A stretch of 64,000 nucleotides of DNA, from NCBI RefSeq assembly GCF_012931845.1, contig NZ_CP051884.1, positions 2,170,001 through 2,234,000 of the forward strand, written 5' to 3'. Made by a program: the position numbers and the translations under genes. This document shows positions 25,072 to 34,012 of this stretch, piece by piece. Numbering within the stretch: position 1 is the stretch's first letter; each line of letters starts with the position of its first letter. The stretch is from Cellulomonas taurus. GTDB taxonomy: Bacteria > Actinomycetota > Actinomycetes > Actinomycetales > Cellulomonadaceae. The notes under the pieces are model-generated. The model did no database searches. It saw only the letters and a program-made list of their open reading frames with translations, and was not told the DNA's origin.

Positions 25072-25833
25072 GTGTCCGACTCCCCCGAGCCGCGGCAGGC
25101 GCTCCCGCACGACCCGGCCGTCCGATCCGCCGTCCGCACCGCGCTGTCCGTGTCCGTCGCGACCGGGCTCTACGGCATCTCCTTCGGCGCGCTGGCCGTG
25201 GCGGCGGGTCTGGACCTGCCGCAGACGATGGTGCTCAGCCTGGTGATGTTCTCCGGTGGGTCCCAGTTCGCCGCGGTCGGGGTGCTGGGTGCCGGTGGCG
25301 CGGCCGGAGCGGTGGTCGCGACGGCTGGGCTGCTGGGTGCGCGCAACGGGCTGTACGGCGTGCAGGTCTCCGCGCTGCTCGGCGACCGGGGCTGGCGCCG
25401 GGTGCTGGCGGCGCACCTGACCATTGACGAGTCCACCGCCGTGGCCACCGCGCAACCGGGTCAGCGGGCAGCGCGGGTCGGCTTCTGGTGGACCGGAGTC
25501 GGGGTGTTCGTGCTCTGGAACGCGTTCAGCCTGGCCGGTGCGCTGCTCGGCGACGCGCTGGGCGACCCGCGCCGGTACGGGTTGGACGCCGCGGCGGCCG
25601 CGGCCTTCCTGGCGTTGCTCTGGCCGCGGGTCGGGTGGTCCCGGGGTGGGTCGCGAGACGGGGCGGGCGACGACCTGCGCACCGGACGCTGGGTGGCGCT
25701 CGCCGCGGCGGTGGTCGCGCTGGCCCTGACCCCGGTGGTGCCGGCCGGGGTGCCGGTGCTCGCCGCGGCCCTCCTGGCCGTGGTGGTGGGCGTGCTCGCA
25801 CCCGGCGACGGGACCTCGGAGGCGACCCGATGA
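25072..25833 (+). CDS. azlC: AzlC family branched-chain amino acid exporter, large subunit
   Basis: A 253-residue membrane protein of the LIV-E/AzlC family that exports branched-chain amino acids and analogues. It has about seven hydrophobic segments, the SVATGLYGISFGALA motif near residue 25, and the family pattern MFSGGSQFAAVGVL followed by ARNGLYG. GTG 25072 is the only start close to the homology and is preceded by TACCCT at leaderless spacing. azlD overlaps its stop codon by four bases. Confidence 0.88.
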   Translation: MSDSPEPRQALPHDPAVRSAVRTALSVSVATGLYGISFGALAVAAGLDLPQTMVLSLVMFSGGSQFAAVGVLGAGGAAGAVVATAGLLGARNGLYGVQVSALLGDRGWRRVLAAHLTIDESTAVATAQPGQRAARVGFWWTGVGVFVLWNAFSLAGALLGDALGDPRRYGLDAAAAAAFLALLWPRVGWSRGGSRDGAGDDLRTGRWVALAAAVVALALTPVVPAGVPVLAAALLAVVVGVLAPGDGTSEATR

Positions 25834-26162
25834 GCCCGCTCGACCGCACCACCGCGTGGATCGCCGTGCTGGCGTCCTCGGCGCTGGTCTACGCCACCAA
25901 ACTCGCCGGGCACCTGATCCCGCGCCGGGCACTGGACAACCCCCGGGTCACCCGCACCGCCGGGCTGGTGACCATCGCCCTGCTGGCGGCGCTGGTCGCG
26001 GTCCAGACGGCGACCGGCGGGGGCGCGGTGCAGGTGGATGCCCGCCTGGTGGCCGTGGCGGTGGCGGCGGTGGCCCTGGTCCTGCGCGCCCCGTTCATCG
26101 TGGTGGTGGTGCTGGCCGCCGGGTCTGCCGCCCTGCTGCGGGCACTGGGCTGGATGGCCTGA
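25830..26162 (+). CDS. azlD: AzlD family branched-chain amino acid transport protein, small subunit
   Basis: A 110-residue membrane protein with four hydrophobic segments, the small partner of AzlC. The pattern YATKLAGHLIPRRAL at about residues 21-35 and the C-terminal VVLAAGSAALLRALG fit the family. The ATG at 25830 overlaps the azlC stop (ATGA) and has GGAGG seven bases upstream. It ends 12 bases from the convergent thyA stop codon, with no clear hairpin between them. Confidence 0.88.
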   Translation: MSPLDRTTAWIAVLASSALVYATKLAGHLIPRRALDNPRVTRTAGLVTIALLAALVAVQTATGGGAVQVDARLVAVAVAAVALVLRAPFIVVVVLAAGSAALLRALGWMA

Positions 26163-26174
26163 ACGGCCGTCCGC

Positions 26175-26993
26175 TCAGACCGCGATCGGTGCCTTGATCG
26201 TCGGGTGGTGCTGGTAGCCGACCACCTCGACGTCCTCCAGGATGTAGTCGAACAGCGACGCGGCCCGGCGCAGGTGCAGGGTCGGGAACGGGTACGGCTC
26301 CCGGGTGAGCTGCTCGCGCACCTGGTCCAGGTGGTTGTCGTAGATGTGGCAGTCGCCGCCGGTCCACACGAAGTCGCCGACCTCGAGCCCGACCTGCTGC
26401 GCCACCATGTGGGTCAGCAGGGCGTAGGACGCCAGGTTGAACGGCACCCCGAGGAACAGGTCCGCCGACCGCTGGTAGAGCTGGCAGGACAGCTTGCCGT
26501 CGGCCACGTAGAACTGGAACAGCGCGTGGCACGGGGCGAGCGCCATGCTCGGGATGTCCGCCACGTTCCACGCCGACACGATGTGCCGCCGCGAGTCGGG
26601 GTCCCGACGCAGGTTCGTCAGCAGCTCGCTGAGCTGGTCGATGTGACCGCCGTCCGGCATGGGCCACGACCGCCACTGCACGCCGTACACCGGCCCCAGC
26701 TCGCCGTCCTGATCGGCCCACTCGTCCCAGATGGTCACGTTCCGCTCCTGCAGCCAGCGGACGTTCGAGTCGCCGCGCAGGAACCACAGCAGCTCCTGCA
26801 CGATCGACCGCAGGTGCACCCGCTTGGTGGTGACCAGTGGGAAGCCCTGCGCCAGGTCGAAGCGCATCTGGTGACCGAAGACGCTGCGGGTCCCGGTGCC
26901 GGTGCGGTCGGACTTCGCGGTGCCGGTCTCCAGCACCAGCCGGAGCAGGTCCTCGTACGGCGTGGTCTGGCTGGCGTACGGCAGGTCGGTCAT
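26175..26993 (-). CDS. thyA: Thymidylate synthase ThyA
   Basis: A 272-residue folate-dependent thymidylate synthase that methylates dUMP using methylenetetrahydrofolate and releases dihydrofolate. The nucleophile is Cys155 in [37 protein letters not shown]-like (here with NLAS) and HIYDNH are present, and the C-terminus is the canonical AV. The ATG at 26993 has TAGCAT seven bases upstream. An in-frame ATG nine bases earlier overlaps that -10. No dfrA gene follows, so dihydrofolate reductase must be encoded elsewhere. Related Actinobacteria often have the flavin enzyme ThyX between dapB and dapA; only ThyA is seen in this window. Confidence 0.95.
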   Translation of the reverse strand: MTDLPYASQTTPYEDLLRLVLETGTAKSDRTGTGTRSVFGHQMRFDLAQGFPLVTTKRVHLRSIVQELLWFLRGDSNVRWLQERNVTIWDEWADQDGELGPVYGVQWRSWPMPDGGHIDQLSELLTNLRRDPDSRRHIVSAWNVADIPSMALAPCHALFQFYVADGKLSCQLYQRSADLFLGVPFNLASYALLTHMVAQQVGLEVGDFVWTGGDCHIYDNHLDQVREQLTREPYPFPTLHLRRAASLFDYILEDVEVVGYQHHPTIKAPIAV

Positions 26994-27000
26994 GGGCCCC

Positions 27001-27006
27001 ATGCTA
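27001..27006 (-). promoter_or_regulatory. -10 element, leaderless thyA start
   Basis: TAGCAT on the minus strand, seven bases before the thyA ATG. Confidence 0.45.
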
Positions 27007-27109
27007 GGCGTCCGACGGGGCCGGACGGGTGACACGCCCCGTCCCCGCTCGCCGGCACCCCTACAGTGCAGGTCGGCAGGTCTGTCACCAGCAGTTCAGG
27101 AGCGCGCGG

Positions 27110-27574
27110 ATGCCCGTCGGAACCGGCGAGTTCGAACTGACGCTCGGCGACACCCTCGACCGGTCGGCGGTGTGCCGGCTGTTCGCCCCGCACGCACCGA
27201 TCCTGGACGACGACCGGTTCTGGGATCTCACGGCGCTGGACCGCCTGCCGGTGATCTGCGCGGAGGTGTCCCCCGCCCCGGGTGGCACCGTGGTGTCGGG
27301 CCTGGTGCGGCCGGGGCTGGACGGAGCCGAGTTGCTGGCCCTGGCGCACGCGGTGGCAGCCGATGCCCGGCACGACGTGCTGATCGAGGACGTCACCTTC
27401 CTCGGTGACTGCCCGGGTCACGTGCTGGTGGTGCACCCGGACGGCGGGATCGGGCATGCGGTGGCGACCGAGGCCGGGCTCACGACGGTGGACCTGGACA
27501 CCCGGTTGGTGCGGCTGCCCGAGGCGGACGCGATCCAGGTGCGGCTGCGTCGGGACTGCGGCTTCGCGCACTGA
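27110..27574 (+). CDS. Conserved-looking protein of unknown function
   Basis: A 154-residue soluble, acidic protein that I do not recognise. It has no signal peptide, membrane segment or metal-binding cluster. A central alternation of strands (HDVLIEDVTFLGDCPGHVLVVHPDGGIG) suggests a compact alpha/beta fold. The ATG at 27110 has AGGAG seven bases upstream, and TACAGT at 27062-27067 is a plausible -10. It is divergent from thyA (116 bases between starts) and followed by a repeat-rich gap before the aldehyde dehydrogenase. Codon usage matches its neighbours, so it is likely a real gene. Confidence 0.6.
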   Translation: MPVGTGEFELTLGDTLDRSAVCRLFAPHAPILDDDRFWDLTALDRLPVICAEVSPAPGGTVVSGLVRPGLDGAELLALAHAVAADARHDVLIEDVTFLGDCPGHVLVVHPDGGIGHAVATEAGLTTVDLDTRLVRLPEADAIQVRLRRDCGFAH

Positions 27575-27626
27575 GCCGCTCGGCGCACCCGGTGACCGGT
27601 CGGCCGCAAGCCGGTGCGGGTGTCGG

Positions 27627-27704
27627 GTGGCGTGGCCGGGTGCCGTGGCCGGGCGCGGTGGTCGGGTGCGGTGGTCGGGCGCGGTGGTCGGGCGCGGTGG
27701 TCGG
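27627..27704. repeat. 13-bp tandem repeat, six copies
   Basis: Six adjacent 13-base units; four are GYGCGGTGGTCGG and two are related (GTGSCGTGGCCGG). They occupy half of the gap between the unknown gene and the aldehyde dehydrogenase and end about 30 bases before the latter's predicted -10. Confidence 0.85.
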
Positions 27705-27747
27705 GTGCCGCCGCGCGCCCGCGGCCGGTGCGCGTGACACTGGCGCC

Positions 27748-29220
27748 ATGCCCACCGCCGTGCTGCCACCCAACCTCGCCGCCCACCTGCCCACCGGGCT
27801 GCTGATCGACGGTCGCTGGCGACCCGCCACCGGCGGCGGCAGCTTCGCGGTCGAGGACCCGGGCACCGGCGAGACGCTGTTCGACGTCGCCGACGCCACC
27901 GCGGAGGACGCGCTCGCCGCCCTGGACGCCGCGGACCGCGCGTTCCCGCTCTGGCGCGAGGTCGCTCCCCGGACCCGGTCGGACCTGCTGCGCGGCGTCT
28001 TCGACGCGATGATCGCCCGGACCGACGATCTGGCGGCCCTGGTCACCGCGGAGGGCGGCAAACCACTGGCCGAGGCGCGCGCGGAGGTGCAGTACGCCGC
28101 CGAGTACGTGCGCTGGTACTCCGAGCAGGCGGTGCGCCTGGACGGGCTGGCCCGACGTGCACCGGCCGGGACCCACCACCAGCTGGTGATGCGCCGCCCG
28201 GTCGGACCGGCGCTCGCGATCACGCCGTGGAACTTCCCGATCGCGATGATCGCCCGCAAGGTCGCCCCGGCGCTGGCCGCCGGGTGCCCGATCGTGGTGA
28301 AGCCGGCCCGGCTGACCCCGCTGACCACCGCCTACTTCGCCGAGCTGATCCGCGAGGAACTGGACGCCCGTGACCTGCCGACCGGGGTGGTGAACGTCAT
28401 CCCGACCGCGTCCTCCGGTGCCGTGACCGGGCCGGTGATCGCCGACCGCCGGTTGCGCAAGCTCTCGTTCACCGGCAGCACCGAGGTCGGCCGCACCCTG
28501 CTCGGCCAGGCGGCGCAGAACATCCTGCGCACGTCGATGGAGCTGGGCGGCAACGCCCCGTTCCTGGTGTTCGCCGACGCCGATCTGGACGAGGCGGTGG
28601 CGGGTGCGGTGGCGGCGAAGATGCGCAACTCGGGCCAGACCTGCGTCGCCGCGAACCGGTTCCTGGTCCAGGAGCCGGTGGCGGCCGAGTTCGCCGACCG
28701 GTTGACCGCCGCCTTCCAGGACCTGCGGGTGGGCCACGGGGCGGAGCCGGGGGTCACCGTCGGGCCGCTGATCGAGGCGTCCGCCGTCGACCACGTCGCC
28801 GAGCTGGTGGCCCGGGCCGCCGACGACGGGGCACGGGTCCGGACCGGTGGCGAGCGGATCGGGGGCCGGGGCCACTTCTACCCGCCCACCGTGCTGGACC
28901 GGGTGCCCGCGGACACCCCGGCGGTGACCGAGGAGATCTTCGGCCCGGTCGCACCGGTGACCAGCTTCGGCACCGAGGAGGAGGGGCTCGCGCTGGCGAA
29001 CGGCACCGACTTCGGCCTGGTCGCCTACGCGTACACCCGCGACCTGTCCCGGGCGCTCCGGCTGACCGAGGCGGTGGAGGCCGGGATGATCGGCATCAAC
29101 CGGGGCATGGTCTCCGACGCCAGCGCCCCGTTCGGTGGCGTGAAGCTGTCCGGGATCGGGCGCGAGGGTGGCGAGGCGGGGATCGAGGAGTACCTGGAGC
29201 CGGTGTACGTGGCATGGTGA
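27748..29220 (+). CDS. NAD(P)-dependent aldehyde dehydrogenase (succinate-semialdehyde dehydrogenase-like)
   Basis: A 490-residue aldehyde dehydrogenase. ITPWNFP and the lysine in VVKPA form the cofactor site, FTGSTEVGR is the Rossmann turn, MELGGNAP carries the general base Glu, and GQTCVAANRF carries the nucleophilic Cys. The AANRF context and overall pattern resemble GabD-type succinate-semialdehyde dehydrogenases, but the substrate is not certain. The ATG at 27748 has GACACT six bases upstream and no ribosome site. A GNAT gene starts four bases after its stop codon. Confidence 0.85.
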   Translation: MPTAVLPPNLAAHLPTGLLIDGRWRPATGGGSFAVEDPGTGETLFDVADATAEDALAALDAADRAFPLWREVAPRTRSDLLRGVFDAMIARTDDLAALVTAEGGKPLAEARAEVQYAAEYVRWYSEQAVRLDGLARRAPAGTHHQLVMRRPVGPALAITPWNFPIAMIARKVAPALAAGCPIVVKPARLTPLTTAYFAELIREELDARDLPTGVVNVIPTASSGAVTGPVIADRRLRKLSFTGSTEVGRTLLGQAAQNILRTSMELGGNAPFLVFADADLDEAVAGAVAAKMRNSGQTCVAANRFLVQEPVAAEFADRLTAAFQDLRVGHGAEPGVTVGPLIEASAVDHVAELVARAADDGARVRTGGERIGGRGHFYPPTVLDRVPADTPAVTEEIFGPVAPVTSFGTEEEGLALANGTDFGLVAYAYTRDLSRALRLTEAVEAGMIGINRGMVSDASAPFGGVKLSGIGREGGEAGIEEYLEPVYVAW

Positions 29221-29224
29221 GCGC

Positions 29225-29794
29225 ATGCCCGGCCCCCTGAACCCGCTCACCCCCACCTCCGACGTGTCGGTCCGCCCCGCGGTCCCCGGCGACGAGCAGG
29301 ACGTGGCCCGCGTCCAGCTCACCGCCTGGCGGGAGTCCCTGACCGAGACCCTGGGCGAGGCGGTGCTGGACGGGATCGACCCGACCCAGCTGGCGGCGCA
29401 GTGGCAGCGGGCGATCAGCGCGCCGCCCGGGCGCGGCTACCGGGTGCTGGTCGCGATGCACGGGCCGCGGCTGGTCGGCTTCGCCTCGGTGGCTCCGGTC
29501 ACCGCCCCGGCCGACTCCGACGACGACACGCCCGGCGGCGAGATCCTGGCGCTGGAAGTCCTGCCCGAGGCCCGTCGGGTGGGCCACGGGTCGCGGCTGC
29601 TGGCCGCCGTGGTGGACCTGCTGCGGGACGAGGACGGGGCCGGCAGCGTGCAGACCTGGGTGCTGGTCGGGGACGTGGTCCGCGAGCAGTTCCTCGGCTC
29701 GGCCGGGCTGGACGACATGGGTGCCGAACGGCGCCTGGGCAGCGAGGGCGACCCGCGCGAGGTGACCGAGCGTCTGTGGGCGGCCGCGATCTGA
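29225..29794 (+). CDS. GNAT family N-acetyltransferase
   Basis: A 189-residue acetyltransferase. SVRPAVPGDEQDVARVQLTAWRE begins the fold, strand 4 is ILALEVLPEARRVGHGSRLL with the acetyl-CoA loop R-R-V-G-H-G, and the substrate is unknown. The ATG at 29225 lies four bases after the aldehyde dehydrogenase stop codon with GGTGAG as ribosome site, so the two are co-transcribed. It is followed by the 8-bp repeat array. Confidence 0.75.
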   Translation: MPGPLNPLTPTSDVSVRPAVPGDEQDVARVQLTAWRESLTETLGEAVLDGIDPTQLAAQWQRAISAPPGRGYRVLVAMHGPRLVGFASVAPVTAPADSDDDTPGGEILALEVLPEARRVGHGSRLLAAVVDLLRDEDGAGSVQTWVLVGDVVREQFLGSAGLDDMGAERRLGSEGDPREVTERLWAAAI

Positions 29795-29833
29795 CTCCGG
29801 CCACCGCGGCCCAGCCGTACAGAGCCGGACGCC

Positions 29834-29913
29834 GGCACGGCGGCACGGCGGCACGGCGGCACGGCGGCACGGCGGCACGGCGGCACGGCGGCACGGCGGC
29901 ACGGCTGCACGGT
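29834..29913. repeat. 8-bp tandem repeat, ten copies
   Basis: Ten units of GGCACGGC, the last one imperfect. They lie between the GNAT gene and the GGDEF-EAL gene, about 50 bases upstream of the latter's predicted -10. An 8-base unit is prone to slipped-strand copy-number change. Confidence 0.9.
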
Positions 29914-29977
29914 GAACGGTGGCCGAACAACCGGGCCGACCGCTTCACTCGGGCGCTGAACCGCCGATGTTCCCTCC

Positions 29978-31795
29978 GTGTCACCTGCATCGCGTGCGCC
30001 CTGGCGTGGGGCCGTCCACGGCGTGACCCTCGCTGACCTGGTCTCCGACCCCGTGGTGGTGGCGGCGGACGCCCCCTGCGAGGCGGTCGACCACGGCTTC
30101 CGCACCGAGTGGACGGTCAGCTCCGTGCTGGTCGAGCCACGGGAGCCGGGTGGGCGCTACGGGATGGTCGCCCGCAAGGACTTCCTGACCACCATGACCG
30201 GGCGGTTCGGCTTCGGACGCTCGCTCTGGTCACGCCGCCCGGTGTCCGAGATCGCCCGGTGGGACGCCCAGCGGGTCAGGATCACCGACTCGCTCACCGA
30301 GGCCGCCGACCGCCTGACGTCCGGTGACGGGTATGCGGACATGGTGGTGATCGGCCCGGACGACACACCGGTCGGCGTCCTCGATCCGACCAGCCTGATG
30401 GCCGCTCTGGCGACCGAGCTCGCGCACCAGGCGTCGCATGACCCGTTGACCGGGGTGCAGTCCCGGGCCGGATTCCTGGCCGACCTGGAGCAACTCTGTG
30501 CCACCGCCCGGGCCTCCGGGGGCGCCGTCGCGCTGGCCTACCTGGATCTGGACCGCCTGAAGGAGGTCAACGACAGCCTGGGGCACCCCTCCGGCGACGC
30601 CCTCATCGCCTCGGTCGCCCGTCGACTGGCCACGGCCGCTGGTCCACAGGACGCGCTGGGCCGCCTCGGTGGCGACGAGTTCGCCCTCGCCCACCTGCTC
30701 GGGCCGCAGAACCCGGACCACGACTGGCGACGACGAGCCCTCGACCTCGGTGAACGCCTGCGATCGGTGGTCGCGGACCTCGACCCGGCTCTGCCGGTGC
30801 GGGCGCACTCGCGGGCCAGTGTCGGGATCGCCGTGGGTGCCGGGGCGCTCCTGGGTCACGAGCACCTGCTGCACGAGGCGGACCTGGCGATGTACGGCGC
30901 GAAGAAGGCGGGCGGCGACCGGGTCCGGCTCGCCGACGCCGACGCACCCGTGCCGATCGCCCGGGGCACCCTGCCCGGCAGCCCGGTCGCCCGACTGCCC
31001 GAGCATCTGGCGCAGGGACTCCAGCTGTACTACCAGCCGATCGTCACCGTGGCCGACGGGCGGACCCGCGAGGTGGAGGCGCTGCTGCGGGTGCGCACCG
31101 CGGAGGGCGTTGACGGACCGGCGGGGCCGCTGGCACGCGCGCTGGCACTGGACCGGGCGCTCGACCTGGACCTGTGGGTGCTGGACCGCGCCTGCGCCGA
31201 CCTGCGGGCCTGGGACGAGCGGTGGGGGCCGAGCGCACCCACCGTGATGAACGTCAACCTCTCCCCCAGCGCCCTGGACGCCGACGACCTGGCGGACCGG
31301 GTGCTCGCGGTGGTCGATGCCCATCGCCTCGATCCGGCCCGGGTGCGGCTCGAGCTGTCCGAACTGGCGTCCGACGCCCAGCTCGCGCGCGCCCTGCCGC
31401 AGCTGACCCGGATCCGCGCGGGTGGGCTGCGGATCGGGCTGGACGACCTGGGCGGCGCACTGTCCGGGCTGCGCTCGGTGACGCGGCTGCCGGTGGACGT
31501 GCTGAAGATCGACCGGTCGGTGATCGCCGGCATGCTGACCGACCCGGTGGACCGCCTGCTGGTCGCGCTGGTCGGTGCCGTCGCCCAGGAGCGCGGTCTG
31601 ACGGTCGTGGCGGAGGGGGTGGAGGACGGTGCGCAGTACCGGGCGCTCCGGGAGGCCGGCGTCCCGATGGCGCAGGGATTCTGGATGGCACGGCCGATGC
31701 CCGCCGACCAGATCGGCACCCACCTCGGTGCCCGACCCGGTGCCCGACCCGCTGCTCAGTCAGCCGCGCACCGAGGCGACATGTCGCCTCGGTGA
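29978..31795 (+). CDS. Cyclic-di-GMP signalling protein with GGDEF and EAL domains
   Basis: A 605-residue soluble protein. Residues 1-150 resemble a paired CBS-like sensor. A GGDEF domain follows with an intact active-site motif at 231-235; the inhibitory-site arginine is missing (GPQD where R-x-x-D is expected). The EAL domain has EALLR, MNVNLSPS, LELSEL, LDDLG and LKIDRS, so most metal and catalytic positions are kept. It could both make and degrade c-di-GMP. GTG 29978 is supported by GATGTT six bases upstream; GTG 30023 is an alternative. The 3' end contains the shared terminator palindrome. Confidence 0.85.
   Translation: MSPASRAPWRGAVHGVTLADLVSDPVVVAADAPCEAVDHGFRTEWTVSSVLVEPREPGGRYGMVARKDFLTTMTGRFGFGRSLWSRRPVSEIARWDAQRVRITDSLTEAADRLTSGDGYADMVVIGPDDTPVGVLDPTSLMAALATELAHQASHDPLTGVQSRAGFLADLEQLCATARASGGAVALAYLDLDRLKEVNDSLGHPSGDALIASVARRLATAAGPQDALGRLGGDEFALAHLLGPQNPDHDWRRRALDLGERLRSVVADLDPALPVRAHSRASVGIAVGAGALLGHEHLLHEADLAMYGAKKAGGDRVRLADADAPVPIARGTLPGSPVARLPEHLAQGLQLYYQPIVTVADGRTREVEALLRVRTAEGVDGPAGPLARALALDRALDLDLWVLDRACADLRAWDERWGPSAPTVMNVNLSPSALDADDLADRVLAVVDAHRLDPARVRLELSELASDAQLARALPQLTRIRAGGLRIGLDDLGGALSGLRSVTRLPVDVLKIDRSVIAGMLTDPVDRLLVALVGAVAQERGLTVVAEGVEDGAQYRALREAGVPMAQGFWMARPMPADQIGTHLGARPGARPAAQSAAHRGDMSPR
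31771..31792. terminator. Bidirectional hairpin inside the 3' end of the GGDEF-EAL gene
   Basis: A perfect 22-base palindrome (9-bp stem with a CATG loop when folded) ends just before the GGDEF-EAL stop codon and 8 bases from the stop of the convergent gene at 31801. A second inverted repeat GGTGAC-CGC-GTCACC (31791-31805) holds both stop codons. Confidence 0.75.
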
Positions 31796-31800
31796 CCGCG

Positions 31801-32270
31801 TCACCGCGCCGGTCGGCCCCGATGGATCCGGGAGGCGGTGCGCAGGGTGGCCCGGGCCCGCCGTCGGTCACCGGCCGCCTCGTAGGCGAAGGCCAACCGG
31901 TACCAGGCACCCCAGTCGTCCGGCGCCGCCTGCTCCGCGTCCGCGCGCGCTGCGTCGAAGGCGGTCACCGCCGCCGCCCGGTCGATCCGGCCGCCGGGCG
32001 ACCGCGGCAGCTCGTCCACCGGTAGCTCGTCCCGGTCGGCCAGGGTGTCGGCCATCCGCTGCACGTCGATGGCCAGCATCCACTCCCGCGCGATCAGCGC
32101 CAGCACCAGCAGCGGCAGCACCCCGAAGGCGATCCCCAGGGCGATGCCGACCGGCTCACCGGTGCGGATCAGGGCCACCGCCCGCCCCGCGACCACCCAC
32201 AGGTACAGACCGAGCAGTGCCGTCAGCACCACCGCCGCGATCAGCGGGACCCGGCGACGACCGCCGCCCA

Positions 32271-32271
<1 letters not shown>
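31801..32271 (-). CDS. Small membrane protein with TPR-like C-terminus
   Basis: A 156-residue protein with two membrane segments (about residues 8-28 and 42-62). The soluble region ends in a TPR-like helix pair (DDWGAWYRLAFAYEAAGDRRRARATL). The ATG at 32271 shares one base with the dapB stop codon (TGATG), so translation is coupled to dapB. No specific function is recognised. Its stop codon is only five bases from that of the GGDEF-EAL gene. Confidence 0.7.
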
Positions 32272-33029
<758 letters not shown>

Positions 33030-33917
33030 TCACCCTAACCCGAGCAGCCCCGCCGCCGTCCGCAGGACCACCGCCAGGGCACCCGGGTCGGTGCCGAGCC
33101 GTTCCAGCTCCGCCCGGGGCAGGTCGGCCAGGTCGCGCAGCGCCGACAGCACCCGCGCCGGGGAGGCATCGGCGGGCACCGCGTCCCGCACCGCGCACCG
33201 CCACCGCTGAGCGGCCGCGAGCTGCTCCGGTCCGGTGCCCAGCGCCGCGTCGACGATCCGGAACAGCTCGAACGGTGGGAGTTGGGCCGCCCGGGCCACC
33301 TCCACCGTCGTCACCCAGCCGCGCTCGGCGAGGATCATGCCCACCGCCGCGGCGAGTCGGCTGCGCAGCAGACGGGTGTCCGGCGTGCTGGGACCGGCGA
33401 GTCCGACCAGCGCGGCATCGATCGCGGCGCCCTGCGCGACCCAGGCGGTCCCGTCCGCGGGTATCCGGCTGCCCGCGCCGACCTCGCCACCCCGCGCGGT
33501 CCGTCCGGGGAGCTCGGCGCTCTCGGGCGCCTCGGAGACGACCACCGGCAACAGGTCGAGCAGCGAGGCCAGCCCCACCTCGTCCAGCGGCACCATGCCG
33601 TCCACGAGCGGTCGGCGGTCGGCCACGCCGAGCCGGTCCAGTGCCTCCGGCCGCAATCGCAGCACCAGGACCGGCAGACCGTCCCGCACCGCCCAGGGCC
33701 GGGTGCTCGGTCCGCACAGCACCGACGCCATCGGACGGCGGTCGCCGGACAGCAGATCGACCCGCTCCGCCGACCCGCCGCGCAGGACCAGGGTCGGCAG
33801 CGCCTGGGGCAGGACCAGGCGGAAGCCCTCGTCCGGCCCGGCGAGCAGCGTGAGGTCGTGCACGAGTTCGCCGCGCACCAGCACGCGGCGCCGGACCGGG
33901 ACGGCGGTGGCGCTCAT
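33030..33917 (-). CDS. AraC-like regulator candidate (DUF6597-type N-terminus)
   Basis: A 295-residue protein. The N-terminal half (GPSTRPWAVRDGLPVLVLRLRPEALDRLG) resembles the DUF6597 sensor of AraC-family regulators. The C-terminal half has a helical segment ERGWVTTVEVARAAQLPPFELFRIV that resembles one AraC helix-turn-helix; the second is weak. Regulation of DNA is therefore plausible but not certain. The ATG at 33917 has GAGAAT six bases upstream. It is the first gene of a short operon with dapB, which is an unusual neighbour for such a regulator. Confidence 0.5.
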   Translation of the reverse strand: MSATAVPVRRRVLVRGELVHDLTLLAGPDEGFRLVLPQALPTLVLRGGSAERVDLLSGDRRPMASVLCGPSTRPWAVRDGLPVLVLRLRPEALDRLGVADRRPLVDGMVPLDEVGLASLLDLLPVVVSEAPESAELPGRTARGGEVGAGSRIPADGTAWVAQGAAIDAALVGLAGPSTPDTRLLRSRLAAAVGMILAERGWVTTVEVARAAQLPPFELFRIVDAALGTGPEQLAAAQRWRCAVRDAVPADASPARVLSALRDLADLPRAELERLGTDPGALAVVLRTAAGLLGLG

Positions 33918-34012
33918 CGCCCCATTCTCGCCGATCGACACCCGCGGCGTCAGGACCTGTGGACCCCGCCCGGTACGCGCGGGACCGGACAGCAGCGGAC
34001 AGGTCGGCCCGG

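Noticed and set aside
26163-26174. A terminator between azlD and thyA.
   Set aside because: The 12-base gap and flanks give only a GGCC/GGCC pairing, too weak to support a call.
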